Positions 43,820-52,264 of a stretch of 64,000 nt of DNA are shown here, piece by piece; position 1 is the stretch's first letter, and each line of letters begins with the position of its first letter. This DNA comes from Thermoplasmata archaeon (lineage in GTDB: Archaea; Thermoplasmatota; Thermoplasmata; Thermoplasmatales; GCA-001856825): contig JAKAUZ010000003.1 in assembly GCA_021817415.1 (NCBI GenBank), forward strand, positions 124,001-188,000, read 5' to 3'. Position numbers and translations under genes: made by a program. The notes beneath the pieces were generated by a model. It saw only the letters and a list, made by a program, of their open reading frames with translations. It made no database searches and had not been told where the DNA came from.

Positions 43820-44581
43820 ATGGAACTGCCAGAAGGAACGTTAGAAATACTGGATGTTTTTATCAAGGAATTCGTCAAAGATAAAGACGTGGTACTCGGA
43901 CTATCTGGTGGGATTGATTCAGCAGTCGTTGCTTATCTCCTCAAAAGGAATTTAAGGAGGGAGCGGATTCATATATATTCGCTTCCTGCAGGAACAGAAA
44001 GTCCAGACATTCCTAAGGTTTCTGAATTTCTCAAACTGAAATATGAAACATTCAGCATAGGGGAACCAATAAACTTCTTCAGAAAAATTTCTCAAGACAA
44101 CAGGGTCGCTGGAAACGTGACAGCAAGATTGAGGATGGTCTTCCTTTATGAGATGGCAAATAAAATGAATGGCCTGGTGGCTGGGACTTCAAATAAGAGT
44201 GAGCTGCTGACCGGATACTTCACGAAGCACGGTGATGGCGCTTCCGACTTTCAGCCACTTGGGGACCTCTATAAGACACAGGTTTTCGAAATTGCCAAAT
44301 TATTAGGGTTCCCTGAATGGCTCATAAAGAAGAAACCCTCGGCAGATCTGTGGGAGGGACAGACTGATGAGGGGGAACTCGGAATGTCTTATGAGGATCT
44401 GGACAAGGTGCTTGTGTGCATGGAGCATTCAAAAGAGATTGGTCAGTGCAAGGTACCTGGTGTTACAGAATCCGAAATATCCAGGATCTATGGTCTGGTG
44501 CACAGTAATGCACACAAGAGAATCAATTTCTTCATTCCTAAAATCGGGTTCCGGGCAGTAGGAACTGACTGGCTTGAATAA
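43820..44581 (+). CDS. nadE: NH3-dependent NAD+ synthetase
   Basis: A 253-residue N-type ATP pyrophosphatase that amidates nicotinate adenine dinucleotide to NAD+. The PP-loop is LGLSGGIDSAVVAYLL near residue 31. ARLRMVFLYEMANKM, GTSNKSELLTGYFTKHGDGASDFQPLGDLYKTQV and KKPSADLWEGQTDEGELG are diagnostic. No glutaminase domain, so free ammonia is used. A TATA-like AT run (about 43789-43800) sits some 25 bases before the ATG. Confidence 0.96.
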   Translation: MELPEGTLEILDVFIKEFVKDKDVVLGLSGGIDSAVVAYLLKRNLRRERIHIYSLPAGTESPDIPKVSEFLKLKYETFSIGEPINFFRKISQDNRVAGNVTARLRMVFLYEMANKMNGLVAGTSNKSELLTGYFTKHGDGASDFQPLGDLYKTQVFEIAKLLGFPEWLIKKKPSADLWEGQTDEGELGMSYEDLDKVLVCMEHSKEIGQCKVPGVTESEISRIYGLVHSNAHKRINFFIPKIGFRAVGTDWLE

Positions 44582-44593
44582 GATGATGCATTA

Positions 44594-44929
44594 TCACAGA
44601 AGCTTGAGTCCACCTGTTATTTTATCTATGATTTCTTCTTCATCTGGCCCGAATGCTGCACAGGTCAGTGTATCAGGGTCGAGCTGCGTCCTTCCAGCAT
44701 CTCTTATCTCACATACACGTACCCCCATCGATTTTGCCTTTGTCACGAGGGAAATCAGTTCATTCTCATCTTTTGCCCACACCACAACCTTCTTCTGTCC
44801 CTCCGACACCCACTGATCAACCTTGCTGCTCTTCCTCATTGCACAGTCGACTGCTGCATGAGCTACCTGGGCGGCTATCTTGCCTTTGCCCATGGCAAGA
44901 TCCTTTCTTACGACTATTGACATTTTCAT
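44594..44929 (-). CDS. pth2: Peptidyl-tRNA hydrolase, archaeal type (Pth2)
   Basis: A 111-residue Pth2, which releases peptides from peptidyl-tRNA that drops off ribosomes. Signatures: IVVRKDLAMGKGKIAAQVAHAAV near the start, WAKDENELISLV, and IRDAGRTQLDPDTLTCAAFGPD. I take the ATG at 44929 (MKMSIVV); 44923 is an alternative, and the upstream ATG at 44974 would overlap the divergent start codon at 44973. The TATA-like element near 44952-44965 supports the shorter form. Confidence 0.93.
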   Translation of the reverse strand: MKMSIVVRKDLAMGKGKIAAQVAHAAVDCAMRKSSKVDQWVSEGQKKVVVWAKDENELISLVTKAKSMGVRVCEIRDAGRTQLDPDTLTCAAFGPDEEEIIDKITGGLKLL

Positions 44930-44972
44930 TCTGTCGAAATCATAATTACCATTTATCTTATTAACCCAGTAC

Positions 44973-45614
44973 ATGAATTTCTATATCTCGGCACTGATAC
45001 CATTCATAACATTCACAGCGCTCTTCTATGTCAACTGGAACAGGGTAGATAAGATCGTGGATGAAGGGAAATTTGCTAGACTCCTGTTTTACGGTCTCCT
45101 CATGGGAATAGTGTATGTTGTACTTTTCATATATTCATGGTATTCGATCTACAGGTTTGAAGATTTAATGTTATTCTCCCTCATGCTTCTCCTTCCGCTC
45201 CTGGCATCAGGATCACAGCTCTCGATTCTGAATAATGAAAAATATCGGGACAGAAAGGACCTTGTACCGCTTTCCACCTCTCTTGGGGGTGCTTACTCAC
45301 TGCCAGTTTCTTTCATAATAGCGTCAGTGACAGCCCCATCAATTTACAATTACATATTCATAGCTATAATCACAATTTATTCCTTTTTCATAAATATCAT
45401 GGGAGCTGCAGTGCTTGCTACCGGAGTACAAAGAGGGAGATTGATGCTCTATTACAATGGTGCCTTCCTGCTACAAATTATGTTCTCGTCGTCCATATTT
45501 CTCGAATACCTGATTGGAGAAAATGCTCTTTATGTTGCGATACCGGAGATTGTGGTCACATTACTCTTATATATCAAGATTTTCCATGGACGTATAGTGG
45601 TGGTCAAAGAATGA
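44973..45614 (+). CDS. Polytopic membrane protein, first gene of transglutaminase operon
   Basis: A 213-residue protein with six to seven hydrophobic segments and short loops (MNFYISALIPFITFTALFY ... IVVVKE). No recognised motif. It overlaps the transglutaminase-like gene by four bases, so it is probably its membrane partner. Family unknown. Confidence 0.75.
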   Translation: MNFYISALIPFITFTALFYVNWNRVDKIVDEGKFARLLFYGLLMGIVYVVLFIYSWYSIYRFEDLMLFSLMLLLPLLASGSQLSILNNEKYRDRKDLVPLSTSLGGAYSLPVSFIIASVTAPSIYNYIFIAIITIYSFFINIMGAAVLATGVQRGRLMLYYNGAFLLQIMFSSSIFLEYLIGENALYVAIPEIVVTLLLYIKIFHGRIVVVKE

Positions 45615-46735
45615 AGGCGGGAAGAACTATTGCAACTGTTGCCATTGTCGTCCTCATATCGGCAACAGCCCTGACTTACATACTTGATCAGCAATCACTT
45701 ACCTCTATTCTCAACCCCTTCCAGCAATACTATGTTCCCAATCTCATCCAGATGACCTTCTACAGGAATTTTTCATTCTCAACCAGTCAGTCAGGGAATG
45801 GAAACTATTTTCTCTATATGACTCTGCCAGAAAATCAGTCTTTGCAGAGTGGATCAGTCCTTATTTCTCACTCAAGCAACGTGCTTCAGAACATCTCTCA
45901 ATCTACTGGAAGGACCTATGCAAAAATGACCCTAAGTCCAGGCGATGAATACGTGAATTTCACCTACAGGTTCAGTTCACAAGGCAAGGACTGGCAGGGG
46001 ACGGTCGCGGATTCAGGGAACATTAGCCAGATCCCAGAATCTCTCAGGGCCGAATACAATCACCCTGAATATTTCAATACGTCACAAAACCAGTCGTATG
46101 AAGTCATAAATCCTTCAATATTCAGGAATCTAACACTGTCGATAACTGCAAACCAGTCTTCTGTTGCAGGAAAGTTGCGTGCAATCTATGATTATATAGT
46201 CAATAACTACCGCTACAATATATCGTACAATCTGGGTAACATACCTCTCACATCTCTCCAGGTATATCAGGGAAAGATAGGGGACTGCGAGGAACTTTCA
46301 TACCTGTTTGAATCAATGAGCAGGAGTGTAGGGATTCCATCATGGACACAGTACGGCCTTCTGGTACAGAAGAGTGGCTCATCATACACGATCGGCAATC
46401 ATGCCTGGATACAGACGTATATCCCGCTTAAAAATGGAAGTGGAGAATATGTGAACATTGACCTGACGGTGGAGGTGGGTCATTCAGACCTAGGACTTGG
46501 ATTTCTAGTGAAATATCCGAATGCTCTCATTGAGTGGACTGACAACGGCAACTCGACTGACATGGTTGATTTCCACACCTTTCTAAAGTATCCGGAGTTC
46601 GGCCTGGGGCAGATATCGTACAGCGAGGATGACGGGGTCCAATCATTCGTACAGACCGGGCAGACCGTCATAAATACTAATAGCTCAGCTCTATTCACCG
46701 AAGCAATAGTGGCGAGAACATGGAAATACCCGTAA
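45611..46735 (+). CDS. Membrane-anchored transglutaminase-like (papain-fold) protein
   Basis: A 374-residue protein with an N-terminal membrane anchor (about 7-24) and an outside part. Residues about 195-300 form a transglutaminase-like core with an intact triad: C226 in GKIGDCEELSYLFESMSRSVGIPSW, H264 in IGNHAWIQTYIP, and D284 in YVNIDLTVEV. Such proteins act as proteases, amidases or cross-linkers outside the cell. Residues 30-190 are a Ser/Asn-rich beta domain with many sequons. It lies in an operon between a polytopic protein and a HisA-like protein. Confidence 0.85.
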   Translation: MKAGRTIATVAIVVLISATALTYILDQQSLTSILNPFQQYYVPNLIQMTFYRNFSFSTSQSGNGNYFLYMTLPENQSLQSGSVLISHSSNVLQNISQSTGRTYAKMTLSPGDEYVNFTYRFSSQGKDWQGTVADSGNISQIPESLRAEYNHPEYFNTSQNQSYEVINPSIFRNLTLSITANQSSVAGKLRAIYDYIVNNYRYNISYNLGNIPLTSLQVYQGKIGDCEELSYLFESMSRSVGIPSWTQYGLLVQKSGSSYTIGNHAWIQTYIPLKNGSGEYVNIDLTVEVGHSDLGLGFLVKYPNALIEWTDNGNSTDMVDFHTFLKYPEFGLGQISYSEDDGVQSFVQTGQTVINTNSSALFTEAIVARTWKYP

Positions 46736-47229
46736 TCAACATCAGGAAGAGAAAAATATTGGAGGAGGAGCTCCTTGCTGATTATGAATCAGGTCCCCTC
46801 TGGGTCGTGGACAATGATGCCAAGCGGGGGAGGGAACTTAATTTCAAGATATATGACGATCTTGCAGGGCAATATGAGATCTACTTGGACGGAGAATTCC
46901 GTCACAAGGACGACATCTCCGACGGCATCACAATGGGCGCGTCTAACGTGACTATTTCTGAGCAGATTGAGGATGAAGCAATCAGGGAACTCCTTTCCAT
47001 CACGGAATCAATGATACTCTATTACCGTGGGGACGACCACAAAATTGAAATCTTCAGGGATGAAGGTGGTTTATACGTCTATAGCGACTCCACCATACCT
47101 GAAGGAATGAAACAGGTATTCACGAGAAAAATCAGCTGCGATAATTGCATATTGTTGATAGATATTGGAGAATATAATGGCAGAAGAGATAAAGAAACTG
47201 ATTTATTACCTCAAAAGAACACTGGGTAA
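46720..47229 (+). CDS. HisA/HisF-like half-size protein, unknown
   Basis: A 169-residue soluble protein. PLWVVDNDAKRGRELNFKIY followed by YEIYLDGEFRHKDDISDGITMGASNVTIS resembles the DxD strand and the GGIR/phosphate-loop pattern of the HisA/HisF barrel family, especially the archaeal HisA-like proteins of unknown function. The usual length is 230-250, so a large part of the barrel is missing. It overlaps the transglutaminase gene by 16 bases and the next gene by 53. Family assignment tentative; clearly a real coupled gene. Confidence 0.55.
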   Translation: MEIPVINIRKRKILEEELLADYESGPLWVVDNDAKRGRELNFKIYDDLAGQYEIYLDGEFRHKDDISDGITMGASNVTISEQIEDEAIRELLSITESMILYYRGDDHKIEIFRDEGGLYVYSDSTIPEGMKQVFTRKISCDNCILLIDIGEYNGRRDKETDLLPQKNTG

Positions 47230-47632
47230 ATGGGAGTTCACAGAATCGGAGATTCTGAATGTCCTATCAATGAGGACCCGCTTCCTCACTCCCGTTGAAG
47301 TGAAGGAATTCCTGAACATTGCCGTCCAGCACAAGTATCTTAAACTGGAAAACGACACGTATTCCATTACGACCTCTCTTGTGGATGTCTCGCTTCCAGT
47401 TGACTACAGGCCTGATTTCAAGACTTTGGTTGAAGAAAAAGGGGAGAGGGACCTGTTCGTCGAAATACTGGAATATATAGTCCAGAGCGGCAAGATGACA
47501 AAAAAGGAAGTACTGGTGGAAGTTTCCAGAATAAGGGAGATGAATCCAATCATAAGCTCCTACGTAGCATGCCTGCTTGTGGCCAAGCTTAACGGCCTAG
47601 ATGTCCAGAAGTTTACAGATGAGCTCGCCTGA
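47177..47632 (+). CDS. DUF2240-like archaeal protein
   Basis: A 151-residue protein: a winged-helix-like N-terminal part (FTESEILNVLSMRTRFLTPVEVKEFLNIAVQHKYL) and a second helical half (DLFVEILEYIVQSGKMTKKEVLVEVSRI). The pattern fits DUF2240, an archaeal family of unknown function. I prefer the ATG at 47177 (MAEEIKK) over 47165. It ends one base from the TPR gene on the other strand. Confidence 0.7.
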   Translation: MAEEIKKLIYYLKRTLGKWEFTESEILNVLSMRTRFLTPVEVKEFLNIAVQHKYLKLENDTYSITTSLVDVSLPVDYRPDFKTLVEEKGERDLFVEILEYIVQSGKMTKKEVLVEVSRIREMNPIISSYVACLLVAKLNGLDVQKFTDELA

Positions 47633-48364
47633 CTATTTCCTTGACTCCTTCGGGTCCTTGTTGAGGTATGAGGCATACCTGGTTGCAGTGTCATACTGAT
47701 CAAGTTCCATCGCTATGTCGGAGGCGGCGTCAAACACCTCAGAATAATTGCTCACAAACTCAATCCTTTCATTCTTCTTGCTAAGGGTACTTCCCTGTGA
47801 AATTATCCTGCCGATTACATCGTCGAGGACCTTCAGCGGCAAGTCCCCTCCTTTCTCCTCCAACAACAGGTAGGCGTAATTGACTGCAGCCTGCGCCATC
47901 ATATCAAGATCGTTCACTTTCTCTGCTTCCTTGATGCTCCTCTCAAACAATTTTGACGATTCTTCAAAATTCTTCAGTATTGTGGCCAATGAAATCATTG
48001 AGTAAATGAGGTTTTCCTTATCGTTTGCCTTCTGGAATGTGTCGAGCGCCTGTCTTCCGTAAGATTCTGCCTTTGAATCCTCCATGAGATTCAGAATCTG
48101 CGAAAGGAGCAGATAACTCTCCCCAATTCTCTTGTCGTCTTTTTTCTCCTGCGCAATGTTAAGCGATTCTTCAGCGTTCTTCTTTGCAAGTTCAACATCC
48201 GGATTCTCCTTATAAAGATGGCATTCAGAAAGAATCCTCATCCCATCAGACTTTAACAGAGGGTCATGCACTCCTGCAAGATTCTCGTCAAGGAATCTTA
48301 TGCATTCCTGGAGTTCCCCCTCGTCTTCGAGTTCCAATGCCTTTTCGATGATATCATTGTCCAT
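47633..48364 (-). CDS. Tetratricopeptide-repeat protein
   Basis: A 243-residue all-helical protein built of TPR-like repeats of about 34-38 residues (ESYLLLSQILNLMEDSKAESYGRQAL, NLIYSMISLATILKNFEESSKLFERSI, AAVNYAYLLLEEKGGDLPLKVLDDVI). No enzymatic motif or signal peptide, so it is a cytosolic scaffold. Its start overlaps the end of the ribulose-phosphate epimerase gene by 11 bases, suggesting co-expression. Confidence 0.8.
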   Translation of the reverse strand: MDNDIIEKALELEDEGELQECIRFLDENLAGVHDPLLKSDGMRILSECHLYKENPDVELAKKNAEESLNIAQEKKDDKRIGESYLLLSQILNLMEDSKAESYGRQALDTFQKANDKENLIYSMISLATILKNFEESSKLFERSIKEAEKVNDLDMMAQAAVNYAYLLLEEKGGDLPLKVLDDVIGRIISQGSTLSKKNERIEFVSNYSEVFDAASDIAMELDQYDTATRYASYLNKDPKESRK

Positions 48365-49016
48365 TTGAAACCGCTCTTATAGCACCTTTTAGGAAATTAA
48401 TATTTTCCTTGATGTTCCCGTTATAAATTGCAGATGCGCTAATTATATAATCAGGTCTCAAGGAAGCAACCTTCGTTATGTTGTTCCTGTTGACCCCTCC
48501 ATCTACTCCTATTTCATAATGAAGATCCTGCTTCTCCCTGTAATCCCGCAGTATCTTTATCTTTTCAAGTGCGCTCTCTATAAGTGACTGACCTGAGAAT
48601 CCGGGCTCGACAGTCATGACCAGGACGTAATCCACCTCAGCCAGCATTCTCTCAATCTTCGAAGGATCAGTACCGGGGTTTATTGCTATGCCTGCCTTCA
48701 CTCCATATCCCTTGATATCCTTCATGACTCTTGAGGTCTGGACCGGGGCCTCATAGTGAAATGTGATGATCTTCGAAAAGGAACTGTACCTGTCAAGATA
48801 CCTGTCTGGATTATCCACCATCAGGTGGGATTCAATATTCATCCCCATCTTCTTCCAGATTGCCTGACCGAGAGGAATCCCGAATGTCAGATTTGGAACA
48901 AAGTGCCCATCCATCACGTCAAGGTGAAGCCAGTTTACATTCGCAACCTGCGTCTCCCTTAAATCACGTTCCAGGTTCAGTTGGTCAGCAGATATTATAG
49001 AAGCTGAAAGCTCCAT
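48354..49016 (-). CDS. rpe: Ribulose-phosphate 3-epimerase
   Basis: A 220-residue TIM-barrel epimerase interconverting ribulose-5-phosphate and xylulose-5-phosphate. ELSASIISADQLNLERDL at the start, WLHLDVMDGHFVPNLTFG near residue 28, VMTVEPGFSGQSLI near residue 128, and EIGVDGGVNRNNI near residue 165 cover the metal and phosphate sites. The ATG at 49016 is preferred to 49067, having a TATA-like TTTTATGAG about 25 bases before it. It serves the non-oxidative pentose pathway. Confidence 0.93.
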   Translation of the reverse strand: MELSASIISADQLNLERDLRETQVANVNWLHLDVMDGHFVPNLTFGIPLGQAIWKKMGMNIESHLMVDNPDRYLDRYSSFSKIITFHYEAPVQTSRVMKDIKGYGVKAGIAINPGTDPSKIERMLAEVDYVLVMTVEPGFSGQSLIESALEKIKILRDYREKQDLHYEIGVDGGVNRNNITKVASLRPDYIISASAIYNGNIKENINFLKGAIRAVSNGQ

Positions 49017-49103
49017 GATAGTCATATGAATCAGGCTCATAAAAGCTTGTCTTATGCTAATTATCATACAAAATTTCTATATACTGTATAAAAATAATAC
49101 CTA

Positions 49104-49568
49104 ATGAAAACCAAGTTCGACTCCCTGGACATAAAGATACTTAACGTCCTGAAGGACGATGCGACCTTGGGTTATACGGAAGTCTCAAGAAAAGTCAAGT
49201 CCCCGCCCACGACTGTTTTTCAGAGAGTCAAGAGACTGAAAGAACGGCAGATAATAAAGAAAATAGTCCCTATCATTGATCATGAACTTCTTGATTACAG
49301 CCTTACGGCATTTATAAAGTTATCAATAACAGACATCAAAGAGATGGACAGGATCGCGAAAGAGCTGTCCAAGCTTGACGAGGTGCTGGATATTCATCAT
49401 GTAACTGGAGACAATGAGATAATGCTGAAGATCAAGACGAGGGACAATACAGAATTGAAGGATTTCGAGATAGAGAAGATAGGCTCCATCAAAGGTATAA
49501 AGAGCCTGGAGACAATGATAAGCATTGGAACTTATAAGGAAGACCCCAATATCAAGCTAAAATTGTAA
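49104..49568 (+). CDS. Lrp/AsnC-family transcriptional regulator
   Basis: A 154-residue regulator with an N-terminal HTH (KILNVLKDDATLGYTEVSRKVKSPPTTVFQRVKRL) and a RAM effector-binding domain (HHVTGDNEIMLKIKTRDN). The family senses amino acids or small metabolites. A strong TATA-like ATACTGTATAAAAATAA lies about 15-25 bases before the ATG. Its TAATG stop/start overlap with the ABC ATPase gene makes it the likely local regulator of that transporter. Confidence 0.92.
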   Translation: MKTKFDSLDIKILNVLKDDATLGYTEVSRKVKSPPTTVFQRVKRLKERQIIKKIVPIIDHELLDYSLTAFIKLSITDIKEMDRIAKELSKLDEVLDIHHVTGDNEIMLKIKTRDNTELKDFEIEKIGSIKGIKSLETMISIGTYKEDPNIKLKL

Positions 49569-50407
49569 TGATAGAAATTACAGACCTCCACAAAAAATAT
49601 TCAAGGAATTTTGTTGCACTCAAGGGACTGAACCTACTGCTGGACAATAGGGTCTCTACTATAATAGGAAGGAATGGCGCTGGAAAAACCACCCTTCTGA
49701 GAATACTGTCAACTCAGCTTTACCCGACAAAAGGGACGGCAATCATTGAGGGTTACGACATCATAAAGGAGACAAGGAAAGTCAGGAGCATTATAAGCAG
49801 CATTCCGCAGGAGGCACAGCCCATAGGAATACTGTCTCCAATGGAGCAGATCAAGCTGTACCTGATAGCAAGGGGATTCACGGCCCAGCAGGCAGGTAAG
49901 GAGGCAAGGTTTGCCCTGGACGAGCTCGACATGGACGAATTCAGGAACTCTCCATCTGACACACTTTCTGGAGGTATGAAAAGGAAGATGTTTGTGGCAA
50001 TGGCTCTTGCTTCCAATTCAGATGTAATATTCTTGGACGAACCTACGACTGGACTTGACCCCCTATCAAGAATGGAAGTCTGGTCGGCAATCAAGCGATT
50101 GAAGAGCAAGATCATACTGACTACGCACTACATGGATGAGGCACAGGAACTATCAGATTTCGTTGCAGTTATGGATCAGGGCGATGTCATTTCGCGAGGT
50201 ACGATCAAGGAAATACTGAAGGCGTTTGATGGTAAGATGAGAGCGGAGCGAATTGATGGCGAGACTTATGACATCAAGGTAGGAAACATCGCAGTAAAAT
50301 ACATAGACAAGAGCAAGGTAGATGAATTCCTGAGAATGGGATATGACATCAAGCAGGTCAACCTTAATGATGTATTCCTAACAAGGGGGATGAACCTTGA
50401 ATCCTAG
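49568..50407 (+). CDS. ABC transporter ATP-binding protein
   Basis: A 279-residue ABC ATPase: Walker A IIGRNGAGKTTLLRIL near residue 35, Q-loop near IPQEAQP, signature LSGGMKRKMFVAMALA near residue 136, Walker B VIFLDEPTTGLDPL near residue 155 and H-loop TTHYMDEAQEL near residue 186. It is of the ABC-2/DrrA type used for export. One base overlaps the Lrp gene; 11 bases overlap the permease gene. Confidence 0.95.
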   Translation: MIEITDLHKKYSRNFVALKGLNLLLDNRVSTIIGRNGAGKTTLLRILSTQLYPTKGTAIIEGYDIIKETRKVRSIISSIPQEAQPIGILSPMEQIKLYLIARGFTAQQAGKEARFALDELDMDEFRNSPSDTLSGGMKRKMFVAMALASNSDVIFLDEPTTGLDPLSRMEVWSAIKRLKSKIILTTHYMDEAQELSDFVAVMDQGDVISRGTIKEILKAFDGKMRAERIDGETYDIKVGNIAVKYIDKSKVDEFLRMGYDIKQVNLNDVFLTRGMNLES

Positions 50408-51125
50408 ATTCATTGGGTATTTTGCCTGGTATTATGGATTCTTTGTAATCAAGAGGGGTCCTTCTTACCTTGTGGCATCCCTTTCCCTCCCTCTTACCCT
50501 TCTATTCATGGTGGGAATACTATCGCACGGGAACCTGATATCATTTGCTTTGATAGGTGGGCTGGTCTCCATCATAGCATCTAACTGCATAAACGGGGCG
50601 GCTGATGCAGCCTTTTTCAGGTTGCAGATTAAAATACAGGACCTTTTCGTAGCTACAAAAATAACGCCTGGCGATTATATGATGGGGCTGATCATGAGTT
50701 ATTTAGTATTCTCCATCCCCGGTATCGTCCTATATGCTATTCTTGGTCTCTACTGGCACGTATTCACAATTGGCTCGGTATTGCCCATAATACTGATACT
50801 GATTGCAGTGACAATTTCTATTTCCAACATAGCTTTCATAATAGCTGGTTCAATGAAACACATCAGAAATGTATGGGGAATCACTGCCGTACTCTCAATT
50901 GTGATGACGGTGCTGCCTCCAGTCTTCTACCCATACACGTTCCTGCCCAAGATTGCGCTTTACGTTCTTTCAGCCTCACCTGTAACCCCCGCAGCTGTCC
51001 TTCTGCAGGGATATGTAGGTCTGGAGCAGCTGAATTATACGACCAATCTCATGGTACTGATTCTTTTTGCAGAAACCGTGATCCTGACAATTCTTGGGAG
51101 GCAGTTCATCAAATGGAGGGAATGA
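50397..51125 (+). CDS. ABC-2 type transporter permease
   Basis: A 242-residue permease with six membrane segments, starting with TTG at 50397 (MNPRFIGYFAWYYGFFV) inside the end of the ATPase gene. The layout and the late conserved region PPVFYPYTFLPKIALYVLSASPVTPAA match ABC-2 permeases. Together with the ATPase it forms a small exporter; cargo (drug, lipid or polysaccharide) unknown. Confidence 0.88.
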   Translation: MNPRFIGYFAWYYGFFVIKRGPSYLVASLSLPLTLLFMVGILSHGNLISFALIGGLVSIIASNCINGAADAAFFRLQIKIQDLFVATKITPGDYMMGLIMSYLVFSIPGIVLYAILGLYWHVFTIGSVLPIILILIAVTISISNIAFIIAGSMKHIRNVWGITAVLSIVMTVLPPVFYPYTFLPKIALYVLSASPVTPAAVLLQGYVGLEQLNYTTNLMVLILFAETVILTILGRQFIKWRE

Positions 51126-51208
51126 ATTCCTTTTCTACACTGGGAAAGCCGAAATGTAGCTCTTAGGAACAAGAAAAATAATATAACGGAGGAGTTTTAG
51201 GTATAAAT

Positions 51209-51664
51209 ATGGAACCAGATTACGATCGTATATTTACCTCAATAAAACGGATGGTTTCAAGGAACATTCGTAAAGAAAGAACTGTCGGTCTAGCACTTTC
51301 ATCATTTGACAGTCAGGTTGGTGCTTTCTGGGTCGACGGAGGCAATTACATAACTCTGAACAGAAACGTAGTTGAAGCAATGGATGCAAATCAGAGGAAC
51401 CTGCAAGAAAAAAAGGCACTCGTGACTGTGCTTCTGATGCATGAATATATTCATTCCCTTGGTTTTGGCAGTGAAATTGCCGCAAGAGATCTGACTGCAA
51501 AAATTATTGAGAGAGAAATGGGAAGGGAGAGCCTGGAATACTCAATTGCAGAAAGCGGTCCATGGAATGTTTTCCCTTTCCTCTCTGAATACAGGGGAAG
51601 GATCAGTGAAAGAATTGATATAGTGAACAGATTTGGCAGCAGGGACACAGATTACATTGGGTGA
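51209..51664 (+). CDS. Zincin-like HExxH protein, unknown
   Basis: A 151-residue soluble protein with a zinc-protease motif LLMHEYIHSLGFGSE near residue 77, preceded by a helix and a strand-like YITLNRNVVEAM, as in minimal zincins. A third ligand could be an acidic residue further on (RDLTAKIIEREMG). No signal peptide. It sits between the ABC exporter and the SRP RNA. Likely a cytosolic metallopeptidase of an archaeal family I cannot name. Confidence 0.75.
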   Translation: MEPDYDRIFTSIKRMVSRNIRKERTVGLALSSFDSQVGAFWVDGGNYITLNRNVVEAMDANQRNLQEKKALVTVLLMHEYIHSLGFGSEIAARDLTAKIIEREMGRESLEYSIAESGPWNVFPFLSEYRGRISERIDIVNRFGSRDTDYIG

Positions 51665-51745
51665 TTTATTCACCAGCTGACCCCATAACTATAAAGTGGA
51701 AGGGATAGAACGATAAGTTTATGTTGAAAGATTCATAAACTTAAT

Positions 51746-52050
51746 GCCGGGCTGGCCGGGAGGATAGGCGTCTCCTGTTACCTGAAACCGTCTATATGCG
51801 GGGGCGACAGCCAGTAAAGGAGGCAACAGTCAATATGCATGCCCCTGAGATCCGCTGAGATTCTGTCCCTTCGGATCCGGGTAGTGCAGGGCAATCCCGG
51901 AGGGGAATGTCTTGCATCTCATCACAGGAATCCGCCAGGACCGGAAGGGAGCAACGGTTATGTGGACCTTGGATGCTGAAGGGGGAACGGAGTTGAGGGT
52001 CGAGGGGGGGAAGTGCCTATTCGACCGCCCTTTGATATTGGCGGCCCGGC
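51746..52050 (+). ncRNA. Archaeal signal recognition particle 7S RNA
   Basis: About 305 bases closed by GCCGGGC (51746-51752) and GCCCGGC (52044-52050). The Alu-domain UGUUACC-like segment lies near 51776-51784. Helix 8 with the SRP54-binding loop is GCCAGGACCGGAAGGGAGCA (about 51934-51953), ending in the GGAA tetraloop. The RNA binds SRP19 (encoded at 30136) and SRP54. An AT-rich GTTTATG element lies about 25-30 bases upstream. The ORF overlapping it is a shadow. Confidence 0.95.
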
Positions 52051-52264
52051 TTAAATTAAGTATGAAAAGGACAAGCCTGAAAAGGGATCAAGAAAGGGAA
52101 TAATTTTGCCCGGATTAATCATTGCAGGCATGAATTCAGGACGGGAGATAGATTAACCGGCTATTTTCACTCTGAACATGTGATGCATCCCATAATTACT
52201 TACAATGGGTCGACAGCCTTAAATTTAAATATGCTCTATTTCTAATCATCCTTTGAAATAAGAA

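Noticed and set aside
51912-52103. 63-residue ORF
   Set aside because: Lies within the SRP 7S RNA, whose structure and conserved motifs explain the sequence.
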